DNA from: Ramlibacter sp. PS4R-6
GTDB lineage: Bacteria; Pseudomonadota; Gammaproteobacteria; Burkholderiales; Burkholderiaceae_C
Reading direction: 5' to 3'
Length of the DNA: 64,000 nucleotides
Assembly (NCBI RefSeq): GCF_037572775.1
Contig: NZ_JBBHKA010000001.1
Coordinates: 2,604,001-2,668,000, forward strand
Shown here: positions 51,914 to 60,499 of the stretch, in pieces
How the letters are laid out: each line of letters begins with the position of its first letter
How positions within the stretch are numbered: the first letter of the stretch is position 1
The notes under the pieces: generated by a model
Seen by the model: the letters and a program-made list of their open reading frames with translations, nothing else
The model's database searches: none
What the model was told of the DNA's origin: nothing
Made by a program: the position numbers and the translations under genes

Positions 51914-54412
51914 ATGAAGATGCTGCGCCGCCTGTTCGCCCGCTACGAGGCCTACCACGAGCACGGGCCGCTGCTCCTTCGCTACATCAGCGTGCTGGGC
52001 CTGATCATGCTGCCGGTGATGTATCTGCTGCGCCCGACGCGCAGCCCCGGCGCCTACGACGACCTGGCGCTGCGCGCGGTGGACTGCGCACTGCTCCTGG
52101 GCCTGATGGCGCGCAAGCACTGGCCCGAGAGGATCAAGGGGGCCTACCTCGCTTACTCCTATCTCGTGATCACGGCGTGCCTGCCGTTCACGTTCATCTT
52201 CACGTCGCTGAAGAACGGCGGCGGCGCCGGCGCGGTCGCCAACACCTTCATGGCCGTGTTCCTGGTGCTGCTGCTGGCCGACTGGCGCAACATGGTCGTC
52301 ATGCTGGTCGCGGGCGCGGGCGCCGCGGTGCTCGGCTACTTCGCCACGACGCCGGGCGCGCGCATCCCAGCCGACTACATCGCGCGGCTGCCGCTCCTCA
52401 TCGGCACGATCATCGGCGCGAGCCTGTTCAAGTACGCGCTGGAGCAGGCCACAGCCGAGCGCGTGCGGCATGCCTATGCCTCGCTCGCGGGGTCGATCGC
52501 GCACGAGATGCGCAACCCCCTCGGGCGCATCCGCCACAACCTCGAGTGCATGCAGGAGGCGCTGCCGCAGCCCACCACGCTCAACGACCCGCAGCTGCTG
52601 GACGCCGGCCGCACCGATGCGCTGTACCGGCTGGTCGCCGAAAGCGAAGTGGCGGTCAAGCGCGGCTTGCAGGTCATCGCGATGACGCTGGACGAAGTCG
52701 GCGCCAAGCCCATCGACCGCGCGGGCTTCGCGCTGCTGTCGGCCGCCGACACCACGCGCAAGGCGCTGCAGGAGTACGCCTTCCAGGGCGATGACGAGGC
52801 CGCGCGCGTGGACGTGCGGGTCACTGCCGACTTCGTCTTCCGCGGCGACGAGACCGCCTACGTGTTCGTGATCTTCAACCTGATCAAGAACGCGCTGTAC
52901 TACCTGCCGGCCTACCCACACGCCCGGGTGACCATCACGGTGGGCGACCAGCAGGTGAAGGTGCACGACGACGGTCCTGGCATCCCCTACGACGTGCAGG
53001 AGCGCCTCTTCCAGCCCTTCGCATCGGCCGGCAAGACGGGCGGCACCGGGCTGGGCCTGGCGTACTGCCGCCGCGTCATGGAAGCCTTCGGCGGCACCAT
53101 CCGCTGCGAGTCGGTGCCGCAGAAGTACACCGAGTTTTCGCTGGCCTTCCCGCAGGTGCCGCCTGCCGAGGTGCAGGCGCTGCAGCAGCGCGCGATGGAG
53201 AAGGCGCGGGCCGCTTTCGCCGGCAAGCGCCTGCTGCTGGTGGACGACGACGCGGCGCAGCGCACGACCTCGCGCCACAAATTGCAGGCGCTGGGCGTGG
53301 AGATCGACCAGGCCACCGATGGCCAGCGCGCGCTCGAGGCCCTGGCCCGCACCCCCTACGACATCGTGCTGCTGGACCTCAACATGCCGCTGCTGGACGG
53401 CTATGCCGTGGCGCGCAGCGTGCGGCAGGGACAGGTGCCGCTAAACCGCGACGTGGCCATCGTCGCCCACACGAGCGAGCCCGCGCACATCGCGGCGCTG
53501 AAGGCGCGGCGCGCGGGGATGGATGCCTTCGTCGGCAAGCCCAGCACGCAGGCGCAACTGATCGAGGCCCTGAGCGAGGCGCTGCAGGCGCGCATCGCGA
53601 CGCAGGCCAGCGTCGAGCGGCGGCTCACGGGCCGGCGCATCCTCGTGGCCGACGACGCCGCGTACAACCGCAAGACCGTGGCCGCGTACCTGCGCCATGT
53701 CGGCGTGACGGTGGTGCAGGCCTCGCACGGCGAGGCGGTGCTGCAGGCCCTGCGCGCGGGCGGCGGCTGGGACGCGATCGTCCTGGACATCAACATGCCC
53801 GGCATGGACGGCCTGCAGACGGCCGCCGCCATCCGCCAGCTCGACCCGCCGCTGCGCGACGTGCCCATCATCGCCCTCACTGCGCACTCGGACGACGAGA
53901 CGCTGCGGGCCGCGCAGGCCACGGGCATGAACGGCTTCATCACCAAGCCGGTCGACGCGGCGGTGCTGTACAAGACCCTGGGCGAACTCGTTTCGGACAC
54001 GCCGGCGCCGCAGCCGCTCTTGCGCCGCACGGAGGGCTCCGCCGCCGTGCCCGACGCCGACGCGCTGCTCAACCCGTCGCGGCTGGAGAGCTACGCGCGC
54101 ATCGGCATGCTGGGCGAGCTGCTGGGCGAGTACGTCCCCGAGCTCACCGCGCTGGCCGGCAAGCTGCAGCGCCATGCGCAGCTGCAGGACATGCCGGCTT
54201 GCGCCGACGTGCTGCATTCGCTGCTGGGCATGAGCGGCGAGGCCGGCGCGCCCGCGCTGTACCAGGCGGTGCGCCGCGTGTACGTGCCGATGGTGGAGGC
54301 GAAGGCCTGGCCGGTGCAGGACGACTGGGCCGGCCGCATCGCGGCGCTGGCCGCCGAGACGGTGCAGGCGCTGAACGCCTACGGGGCGGCGCAAGGCGCC
54401 CGCCACGAGTGA
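51914..54412 (+). CDS. CqsS/PhcS-like membrane hybrid histidine kinase with two REC and an Hpt domain
   Basis: This is an 832-residue sensor. Residues 20-175 form about five to six membrane helices with no large periplasmic domain, as in CqsS, LqsS and PhcS quorum-sensing receptors. HisKA His197 lies in SIAHEMRNPLGRI, a spelling typical of that subgroup. The ATPase domain has N326 and DDGPGIP (352-358) and GLGLAY. Two receiver domains carry D488 and D625. A C-terminal Hpt has H768 in LHSLLGMSGEAGA. This gives a complete intramolecular phosphorelay (H-D-D-H). It follows the FeeM-like gene by ten bases, so it is the likely receptor for the acyl product. Confidence 0.8.
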   Translation: MKMLRRLFARYEAYHEHGPLLLRYISVLGLIMLPVMYLLRPTRSPGAYDDLALRAVDCALLLGLMARKHWPERIKGAYLAYSYLVITACLPFTFIFTSLKNGGGAGAVANTFMAVFLVLLLADWRNMVVMLVAGAGAAVLGYFATTPGARIPADYIARLPLLIGTIIGASLFKYALEQATAERVRHAYASLAGSIAHEMRNPLGRIRHNLECMQEALPQPTTLNDPQLLDAGRTDALYRLVAESEVAVKRGLQVIAMTLDEVGAKPIDRAGFALLSAADTTRKALQEYAFQGDDEAARVDVRVTADFVFRGDETAYVFVIFNLIKNALYYLPAYPHARVTITVGDQQVKVHDDGPGIPYDVQERLFQPFASAGKTGGTGLGLAYCRRVMEAFGGTIRCESVPQKYTEFSLAFPQVPPAEVQALQQRAMEKARAAFAGKRLLLVDDDAAQRTTSRHKLQALGVEIDQATDGQRALEALARTPYDIVLLDLNMPLLDGYAVARSVRQGQVPLNRDVAIVAHTSEPAHIAALKARRAGMDAFVGKPSTQAQLIEALSEALQARIATQASVERRLTGRRILVADDAAYNRKTVAAYLRHVGVTVVQASHGEAVLQALRAGGGWDAIVLDINMPGMDGLQTAAAIRQLDPPLRDVPIIALTAHSDDETLRAAQATGMNGFITKPVDAAVLYKTLGELVSDTPAPQPLLRRTEGSAAVPDADALLNPSRLESYARIGMLGELLGEYVPELTALAGKLQRHAQLQDMPACADVLHSLLGMSGEAGAPALYQAVRRVYVPMVEAKAWPVQDDWAGRIAALAAETVQALNAYGAAQGARHE

Positions 54413-54416
54413 TACT

Positions 54417-55562
54417 GTGAGCATGTTCCCCCGCATCGGGTCCGAAGCGGTCCTGTTCGTCGACGACGAGGCCATGTCGCGCAAATGGTTCTCGCGCGCC
54501 TTCTCCGACGAGTTCAACGTGGTCACCGCCGCCGGCGCCGCCGAGGCGCTGCAGGTCCTGAGCGAACGCGGCCACGAGTTCGCCGTGCTCGTCACCGACT
54601 ACCGCATGCCCGAGCGCGACGGCATGAAACTGCTGCGGGCCGTGCAGCGCGACTACCGGCACGTGATCCGGCTGCTGGCCACCGCCTACGCCGAGAAGGA
54701 CGTCGCCATCGCCGCGGTGAACCAGGGCAAGGTGCTGCGCATCCTCGAAAAGCCCCTGGACGAGGAGCAGACGCGCGGCGCGCTGCGCGAAGCGGCGGCG
54801 ATGTACCGCACCCAGGCGCTGGAGCGCGCGATGAACGAGAACCGCGTCGCCGCGCTGCGCGAGACGCTGGGCTTCCTCGCGCATGAACTCAACACGCCGC
54901 TGGCCACCGTGCGCGGCTGCGTGAGCTCGGTGGCCTCGCGCTACAAGCCCGCCGACCCGGCGCGGCCCGGCGTCGCCGAATTCACGGAACACCACCCCGG
55001 CGAGTTGCTGGCGGCGCTGGAGCGCGCCGAGCGCCGGGCGCTGTATTGCCAGTCGCTGGTGTCCACCTTCGTGCAGTCCGCGCGCGACGCCTACCCGGGC
55101 TCGGAGCCGCAGAGCGTCACGGCGTCGTCGCTCGTCTCCGCGCTGCTGGACGAGTACCCGTTCGAGGACGAGGAGCGCACCTGGGTCGGCAGCCGCATCG
55201 CGCAGGATTTCAGCCTGCCCGGCCGGCGCGACCTGCTTTACCTCGTGCTGTGCACGCTGGCGAAGAACGCGCTCATCGCGCTGCGCGGCCAGCCCGCGCC
55301 GAGCCTGCGCATCGAGGCCGGCGTGGAAGGCACGGGCAACCGGCAGCCGTGGCTGCGCTTCGTCGACAACGGCCCGGGCATCCCGCCCGAGGTGCTGGCC
55401 AAGCTCACGCGCGAGCCCGTGACCACGCGCGCCCAGTCGGGCGGCAACGGCATGGGGCTGATGTTCTGCCAGCGCGTGATGCAGTCGATCGGCGGCGGCA
55501 TCGAGATCGAGTCGGCGGCGGGCGCGGGCACCACCGTCACGCTGCGCTTCAAGCCGTCCTAG
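54417..55562 (+). CDS. Response regulator with C-terminal histidine kinase (PhcR/PhcQ-like)
   Basis: The 381-residue cytosolic protein starts at GTG 54417 (ATG 54423 alternative). A receiver domain (phospho-acceptor D61 in VTDYRMPERDG) comes first, then a HisKA-type helix with H156 in FLAHELNTPLATVRG. An ATPase domain follows with N284 in LAKNALIAL, DNGPGIPPE and GGNGMGLMFCQ. This REC-HK order is reversed compared with ordinary kinases and is like PhcR of Ralstonia. It follows the hybrid kinase by four bases. It has no DNA-binding output domain. The last 14 bp overlap the convergent desaturase gene. Confidence 0.82.
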   Translation: MSMFPRIGSEAVLFVDDEAMSRKWFSRAFSDEFNVVTAAGAAEALQVLSERGHEFAVLVTDYRMPERDGMKLLRAVQRDYRHVIRLLATAYAEKDVAIAAVNQGKVLRILEKPLDEEQTRGALREAAAMYRTQALERAMNENRVAALRETLGFLAHELNTPLATVRGCVSSVASRYKPADPARPGVAEFTEHHPGELLAALERAERRALYCQSLVSTFVQSARDAYPGSEPQSVTASSLVSALLDEYPFEDEERTWVGSRIAQDFSLPGRRDLLYLVLCTLAKNALIALRGQPAPSLRIEAGVEGTGNRQPWLRFVDNGPGIPPEVLAKLTREPVTTRAQSGGNGMGLMFCQRVMQSIGGGIEIESAAGAGTTVTLRFKPS

Positions 55563-56556
55563 GCACGCCTTCTTCGCCCGCCGCGGGCGGCACCGACCAG
55601 TGCGGGCGCGAGCCCGAGAACCACTGCGCCAGCAGGCGCACGAGCGAGCGGTGCTCGTACACGCCGTGGCGGATGAGAATGGGCCGCATCAGGCGCAGCG
55701 CCTCGCCCATCCGGTAGAACGGGATGTTGGCGTAGAAGTGGTGGACCATGTGGCAGTCGCCCGTGCCCCACCAGAACATCACCCGCGAGAAGAAGCCCGT
55801 GCGGTAGAAGGTGCCGACCCACAGCGGGTTGCTGCGTTCCAGGTCGAAGTGCTCCAGCACGATGCGCACGGTGTTCACCAGCGGCGTCACGGTCGCGAAG
55901 GGCAGCAGGTAGCCGAAGACCGGCAGGCGCCAGTCCCACGCCAGGCTGGCGAGAACCAGCGCGATGATCGCGTAGCGCGTGCCTTTCTCCCAGCGCAGGC
56001 GCGCTTCGCCGCCGTGCGCGGGCTTGACCTGCTGCTTGACGATGAGGCCGCGGTAGAAGAGGGCGCGGAAGACGATGAGCGCCGGCGTCGCATAGACGAT
56101 GCGCTTGAACATCGTGTCGATGCCGCCCTTGTGCATCTCGGTGTCGCCGTCGGTGCCCAGCATGCGGTGGTGCGTCAGGTGCTGGCTTTCGTACAGCGCG
56201 CTGCGCAATTGCGCCGGCCAGGCGAGGACGGACGACACCACCCAGCGCAGCGGCGTGGGCAGCAGCTTGCGGTGCACGAAGGCATCGTGGTTCAGGATGG
56301 CCATCAGCACGATGACGTCGCCCTGGACGAACAGGCACAGCCACCACAGCGGCTGCGTCAAGCTGCCGGTGGCGAGCTGCCACGCGCAGGCCAGGAAGAG
56401 GGCGATGAGGCCGGCGATGGCGGCGAGGTCGATCGCGAGGTTGGTTTCGTGGAGCCGGGCGAGCCGTTCGGCCCCCAGTTCGCGCGCGATGATGGCGCGG
56501 GCGGCGCGCAGCTGCAGCTCGCGCGACGGGTCCTGCCCGGTGGGTACTTCGTTCAT
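55549..56556 (-). CDS. Membrane fatty acid desaturase
   Basis: The 335-residue integral-membrane diiron enzyme has three histidine clusters: HDAFVH (NHDAFVHRKL, about 89-98), HLTHHRMLG (about 126-134) and HMVHHFYANIPFY (about 269-281). Four hydrophobic helices lie between them. It is close to the acyl-lipid/fatty acid desaturase family (PF00487) and could introduce a cis double bond in a fatty chain; electrons would come from ferredoxin or cytochrome b5. It sits 152 bp after the AraC-type gene and converges on the sensor kinases. Given its position, unsaturation of a signal precursor is possible but not shown. Confidence 0.88.
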   Translation of the reverse strand: MNEVPTGQDPSRELQLRAARAIIARELGAERLARLHETNLAIDLAAIAGLIALFLACAWQLATGSLTQPLWWLCLFVQGDVIVLMAILNHDAFVHRKLLPTPLRWVVSSVLAWPAQLRSALYESQHLTHHRMLGTDGDTEMHKGGIDTMFKRIVYATPALIVFRALFYRGLIVKQQVKPAHGGEARLRWEKGTRYAIIALVLASLAWDWRLPVFGYLLPFATVTPLVNTVRIVLEHFDLERSNPLWVGTFYRTGFFSRVMFWWGTGDCHMVHHFYANIPFYRMGEALRLMRPILIRHGVYEHRSLVRLLAQWFSGSRPHWSVPPAAGEEGVPRTA

Positions 56557-56708
56557 GACTTTGCCCGGCGGTTTCCGCCTGGGCTCTCCCTGGAAGATGC
56601 GGGTTCGAGGTTAGTGGATCGGGGGGCTGCCTGCAAGGATGCCCGACCGGGCGCCGCGGGCCTCGGTAAACTTTCTTAATCCCCCTAGGGCGTTTGCTTA
56701 ACGCTTAT

Positions 56709-57722
56709 TCACTGCGCCTGGTTGCGGTACTGCGCCGTGGCCACGCCGAACCAGCGCTTGCAGGCGGCGGCCAGCTGCGTCGGCGTTTCCCAACCCAGCA
56801 GGTTGGCCACGCGCGTGGGCGTGTACCCCTCCTGGTGCAGGTAGTGCTCGGCCAGCTCGCGCCGAACGCCATCGAGGAGGTCGTCGAAGGACTGGCCCTC
56901 GGACTTCAGGCGCCGCTCGAAGGCGGAATCGGCCAGGCCCAGGCTGCGCGCGAGGTCCTCGCGGCGCGGCTCCCCCAGGTGCAGGCGCCGGATGATCTCC
57001 TCGCTGGCGCGGTAGCTCGTGCGCGCGCGCCCGTAGCGCTCCAGCCGGTCCTCGATCACCTGCTCCTGGATCGCGAAGAGCGACTCGCCCGCGCCCATCA
57101 CGCGCAAGGCCAGGTCGTCGCGCGAGAGCTTCATGCGGTTGGCGTCCTGCCCGAAGCGCAAGGGGCAGTGGAAGGCCATCCGGTACGGGTGCAGCGACGC
57201 GGGCTCCGGGAAGACGAACTCCACCACCAGCGGCCGCAGTTGGTGGTGCGTGACCGTCTGCAGCAGCAGCAGCGTGCCGAACATCGAGAACTCCTCGCGC
57301 TGGCGCGGGCTCAGGCCGTCGCCGCCGTGGTCGTGCACCAGCCAGCGGTCGCCGCGGTCGGCCACCAGCGTGAAGGCGTGGGCGTCGTTGATGAGGTGCA
57401 GGTACTTCTGCAGCACCGCCAGGCCCGATGCGAGGTCGGGGCTGGACCACATGGCCTGCGCGGCGATGTTGAAGTCGATGTGCCGCCGCGCGATGGTGCG
57501 GTCCAGTCCCAGCGTCGCCTGCCCGGTGCGCCCGACGGCGAGGTCCCACATGCGGTCGACCTCGCGCATGGTGAAGCGCTCGTGCGCGTGCTTCAGGCGT
57601 TCGGGGTCGATGTTCGCCGCGCGCAGGAGCCAGTCGGTGTCCACGCCCTGCGAGGCGAACAGGTGCACCACGCCCCGCGTCCACGCGGAGGAATGTGTGG
57701 GGACTTCGGCCACGTCGGCCAT
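56709..57722 (-). CDS. AraC-family transcriptional regulator with Arabinose_bd-type ligand domain
   Basis: The 337-residue protein has a large N-terminal ligand-binding region (PF12625-like; WDLAVGRTGQATLGL, WSSPDLASGLAVLQKYLHLI) and a C-terminal double helix-turn-helix with LARSLGLADSAFERRLKSEGQSFDDLLDGVRRELAEHYL and TRVANLLGWETPTQLAAACKRWFG. The family responds to hydrophobic or amino-acid-like ligands. It is the gene upstream of the desaturase in the same direction, so that gene is a likely target. Start ATG 57722 was preferred over an in-frame TTG at 57734. Ribosome site is unclear. Confidence 0.87.
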   Translation of the reverse strand: MADVAEVPTHSSAWTRGVVHLFASQGVDTDWLLRAANIDPERLKHAHERFTMREVDRMWDLAVGRTGQATLGLDRTIARRHIDFNIAAQAMWSSPDLASGLAVLQKYLHLINDAHAFTLVADRGDRWLVHDHGGDGLSPRQREEFSMFGTLLLLQTVTHHQLRPLVVEFVFPEPASLHPYRMAFHCPLRFGQDANRMKLSRDDLALRVMGAGESLFAIQEQVIEDRLERYGRARTSYRASEEIIRRLHLGEPRREDLARSLGLADSAFERRLKSEGQSFDDLLDGVRRELAEHYLHQEGYTPTRVANLLGWETPTQLAAACKRWFGVATAQYRNQAQ

Positions 57723-57777
57723 GTCCCCATTCAAAGCCTTTCAGGACAGTGCCGCAAGAGGGGCGGGTGCTAGGAAT

Positions 57778-58455
57778 TCACGCTTGCGACAGCACTGATT
57801 GCAGGCCGGCTTCGTCGACGATCTCGACGCGGCCGAATTCGGCCGAGATGTAGTGCTTCCGCTCGAACTCCTTGAGCACCGTGTTCACCGTCTGCCGCGA
57901 CAGGCCGGCGAGGATGCCCAGCTCCTCCTGCGTGAGGCTCATGCGGCGCGAGCCGCGCCACAGGTGCGGGCCCAGGTACATCGCGACGCGCTGCGCCGGC
58001 GAGCGCAGGCGCGCGGTCTCGATGATGGCCAGCGCCTGCCCCAGGCGCATGTTCAGGTGCTCGATGAGCGCGTTGCAGAAGTCGATGCTGCTCGCGCGCA
58101 GCTGCTCGAACTCGGTGCGCGGCAGGCAAAGCAGCTCGGTGTCGCGCAGGGCGACCACGTCGTAGCGGCGCGGCTCGTCCTTCAGCACCGAGCCTTCGCC
58201 GAACCACTCGCCGGCGGGGATGCCCAGGAAGGCCTGCCGCCGGCCTTCGGGCGACTCGGTCTGCAGCTTCACCAAGCCGTAGAGCACCGCGTACCAGCCG
58301 CCCACCGGCTCGCCGGCGCGCAGCAGCACGTCGCCCTTGTGCGCCTGCACGGTCGTGACGGATTTCGGCAGGCGCTCGCGCCAGGGCTCGGGCAGCCGTT
58401 GGAACCACGGCTGCATCTGCAGGAACCGGGTGGCCGGCGGGGGCAGCGTTTCCAC
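57778..58455 (-). CDS. Crp/Fnr-family regulator (copy 1)
   Basis: The 225-residue protein has a cNMP-binding-fold domain (about 25-135) with GGWYAVLYGLVKL and GEWFGEGSVLKDEPRRYDVVALRDTELLCL, and a C-terminal winged helix with RMSLTQEELGILAGLSRQTVNTVLKEFER. No N-terminal cysteine cluster of the FNR kind is present. Its recognition helix (GLSRQTVNTVL) is identical to that in copy 2. It is ten bases after copy 2, so both are one transcript. Candidate targets are the PHA genes that diverge from it, but no site was proven. Confidence 0.85.
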   Translation of the reverse strand: METLPPPATRFLQMQPWFQRLPEPWRERLPKSVTTVQAHKGDVLLRAGEPVGGWYAVLYGLVKLQTESPEGRRQAFLGIPAGEWFGEGSVLKDEPRRYDVVALRDTELLCLPRTEFEQLRASSIDFCNALIEHLNMRLGQALAIIETARLRSPAQRVAMYLGPHLWRGSRRMSLTQEELGILAGLSRQTVNTVLKEFERKHYISAEFGRVEIVDEAGLQSVLSQA

Positions 58456-58465
58456 GGGGCGCGCT

Positions 58466-59218
58466 TCAGCCGCGCGGCGCTTCGCGCAGGTGGTTCGCGT
58501 TGAAGGCGATGGCCATCAGCCCCTTTTCGTCCTTGATCTCGATGCGGCCGAAGTCCAGCGACACGAGGCCCTGCCGCCCGAACTCGTTGAGCACCGTGTT
58601 CACCGTCTGGCGCGACAGGCCGGAGAGGATGCCCAGCTCCTCCTGCGACAGGCTCATGCGTCGCGAGCCGTGCCACAGCGTGGGGCCCAGGTACATCGCC
58701 ACGCGCTGGTCGGGCGCGCGCAGGCGCATGGTCTCGATGATCACCATGACCTGGCCCAGGCGCATGTTCAGGTGGCGGCTGATCGACTGGTTGAACAGGA
58801 TGCTGGTGGCGTACAGCTCCTCGAAGAGCGGCCGCGGCAGGCACAGCAGCTCGCTGTCGCGCAGCGCGATCACGTCGTAGCGGCGCGGCTCGTTCTTCAT
58901 CACCGAGCCTTCGCCGAACCATTCGCCGCCGGGGATGCCCAGGTAGCCCTGGCGGCGGCCCTGCGACAGCTGGCTCTGCAGCTTGACCAGCCCGGTCAGC
59001 ACGGCGTACCAGCCCTGCACCTCCTCGTTGGCCTTCAGGATCACCTCGCCCTTGTTGCCCTGCAGGGTGTAGACGCTGTCGACGATGCGCTGGCGCAGGC
59101 CTTCGTCGAGGCCGGCCATCCAGGGCTGCGCCAGGATGAACTGCATCCCGGGACGCGAGGCGTCGCCGATGAACATCGACGCACCCGGAAAAAGGTTGTG
59201 CGACAGGGGGATCGCCAT
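58466..59218 (-). CDS. Crp/Fnr-family regulator (copy 2)
   Basis: The 250-residue protein is the tandem paralogue of the downstream gene, aligned along the whole length: GWYAVLTGLVKLQSQ, YLGIPGGEWFGEGSVMKNEPRRYDVIALRDSELLCLPR and ILSGLSRQTVNTVLNEF. An extra 25-residue N-terminus distinguishes it. It lacks the cAMP-binding arginine-serine pair of Crp and FNR cysteines, so its signal is unknown. A ribosome site AGGAGA is about ten bases before ATG 59218. It diverges from a LivK-type gene across 138 bp with a CCCGAC/GTCGGG palindrome between them. Confidence 0.85.
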   Translation of the reverse strand: MAIPLSHNLFPGASMFIGDASRPGMQFILAQPWMAGLDEGLRQRIVDSVYTLQGNKGEVILKANEEVQGWYAVLTGLVKLQSQLSQGRRQGYLGIPGGEWFGEGSVMKNEPRRYDVIALRDSELLCLPRPLFEELYATSILFNQSISRHLNMRLGQVMVIIETMRLRAPDQRVAMYLGPTLWHGSRRMSLSQEELGILSGLSRQTVNTVLNEFGRQGLVSLDFGRIEIKDEKGLMAIAFNANHLREAPRG

Positions 59219-59247
59219 TGCTTGGATGTCTCCTCATTTGTCGGCTG

Positions 59248-59266
59248 CCCGACTCGACGTGTCGGG
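59248..59266. promoter_or_regulatory. Palindrome CCCGAC-N7-GTCGGG in the Crp/Fnr-LivK gap
   Basis: A 6-7-6 inverted repeat with inner TCGACGT lies 30 bp upstream of copy 2 and 91 bp before the LivK-type ATG. A second inverted pair GTGTC-N12-GACAC is at 59307-59328. They are candidate operators for the adjacent regulators; neither matches the Crp (TGTGA) or Fnr (TTGAT) half-site. Confidence 0.45.
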
Positions 59267-59356
59267 GCCGCGACCCATGCTGTCGGTGTAACTACATGGT
59301 TTGAGTGTGTCAAGGGCCGCTTCGACACTGCTGCAACACAACACCAGGAGACAGCC

Positions 59357-60496
59357 ATGTTCCGCACGAACGTTCGCATTCTCGCCACGGCCCTTTTGCT
59401 CGGGGTCGCCGCCGCCGGCGCGCAAGCCGAACCGGGGATCTCGGGCAACGAGATCGTCCTGGGCCAGTCGCTCGCGCTCACCGGGCCGCTGGCCGAACTG
59501 GGCAAGGACATCGAAACGGGCACCCGCGCGTATTTCAGCTCGGTCAATGCGAAGGGCGGAATCTACGGCCGGCGCATCCGCGTCGTGACCCTGGACGACG
59601 GCTACAAGGCCGACAACACGGTGAAGAACGTGCAGCAGCTGCTGGGCGAGGACCAGGTCTTCGCGCTGTTCAACGTGATGGGCACGCCCAACTGCGCCGC
59701 GATCCTGCCGCTGGTGGAAAAGGACGGCATCCCGTTCTTCTCGCCCTTCACCGGCGCGGAGGCCACCCGCAGCCCGGCGCTGCCGGCGGTGTTCAACATC
59801 CGTGCGAGCTACAAGGACGAGGCCGCCAAGATCGTGCAGCACCTGAACACGGTGGGCATCACGAAGGTGGGCGTGGTGTACCAGGCCAACGGCTTCGGCA
59901 AGGACGGCCTGGCCGCCGTGGAGGCGGCGATGGGCCGCTACAACCTGAAGGTGCTGGCCGCGGCGCCGGTGCAGACCGACGCGTCCGACGCGCAGAAGGC
60001 CGTGGCCACCCTGCACGCCAGCCAGCCGCAGTCGGTGATCATGATCACCGCCGGCAAGCCCACGTTCGAGTTCATCAAGGCGTACAACAAGGTGCGCCGC
60101 GGCATGACCTTCTACACGCTGTCGGTGATGGGCGCGCAGGCCAATATCAAGGCGCTGGGCCCGGACGGCGTGGGCGTCGTGGTCGCCTCGGTCGTGCCTT
60201 TCCCGTGGAACGTCGCCCACCCGCTGGTCAAGGAGTACCAGGCCGCCATGAAGGAGATCGGCGCGGCCGACTACTCCTTCGTGAGCTTCGAGAGCTACAT
60301 CAACGCCCGCGTGCTGGGCGAGGCGCTGCGCCGCTCGGGCAAGGAGCCCACGCGCGCACGCCTGGTCGCCGCAGCCGAAGGCATGAAGGACGTTCGCCTG
60401 GGCGGCTTCGACGTGAACTTCGGCCCCGATTCGCGCCAGGCCTCGCGCTTCGTCGAGCTGACCATCATCGGCGCCGACGGGCGCTTCACCAAGTAG
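59357..60496 (+). CDS. LivK-type periplasmic binding protein
   Basis: The 379-residue protein has a signal peptide cut near GAQA and the type I periplasmic binding fold of the branched-chain amino acid/amide receptor family: GISGNEIVLGQSLALTGPLAELGKD, GGIYGRRIRVVTLDDGY, FALFNVMGTPNCAAILPL and GVVYQANGFGKDG. A ribosome site CCAGGAG is seven bases before ATG 59357. No ABC permease or ATPase is nearby. It starts an operon with three PHA genes (gap of three bases to the next), and a role in sensing or supplying precursors can only be guessed. Confidence 0.85.
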   Translation: MFRTNVRILATALLLGVAAAGAQAEPGISGNEIVLGQSLALTGPLAELGKDIETGTRAYFSSVNAKGGIYGRRIRVVTLDDGYKADNTVKNVQQLLGEDQVFALFNVMGTPNCAAILPLVEKDGIPFFSPFTGAEATRSPALPAVFNIRASYKDEAAKIVQHLNTVGITKVGVVYQANGFGKDGLAAVEAAMGRYNLKVLAAAPVQTDASDAQKAVATLHASQPQSVIMITAGKPTFEFIKAYNKVRRGMTFYTLSVMGAQANIKALGPDGVGVVVASVVPFPWNVAHPLVKEYQAAMKEIGAADYSFVSFESYINARVLGEALRRSGKEPTRARLVAAAEGMKDVRLGGFDVNFGPDSRQASRFVELTIIGADGRFTK

Positions 60497-60499
60497 CGC

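Noticed and set aside
59307-59328. GTGTC-N12-GACAC as a Crp/Fnr site
   Set aside because: Half-sites do not match TGTGA or TTGAT and the spacer is too long; kept only as a secondary inverted repeat in the note on the neighbouring palindrome.
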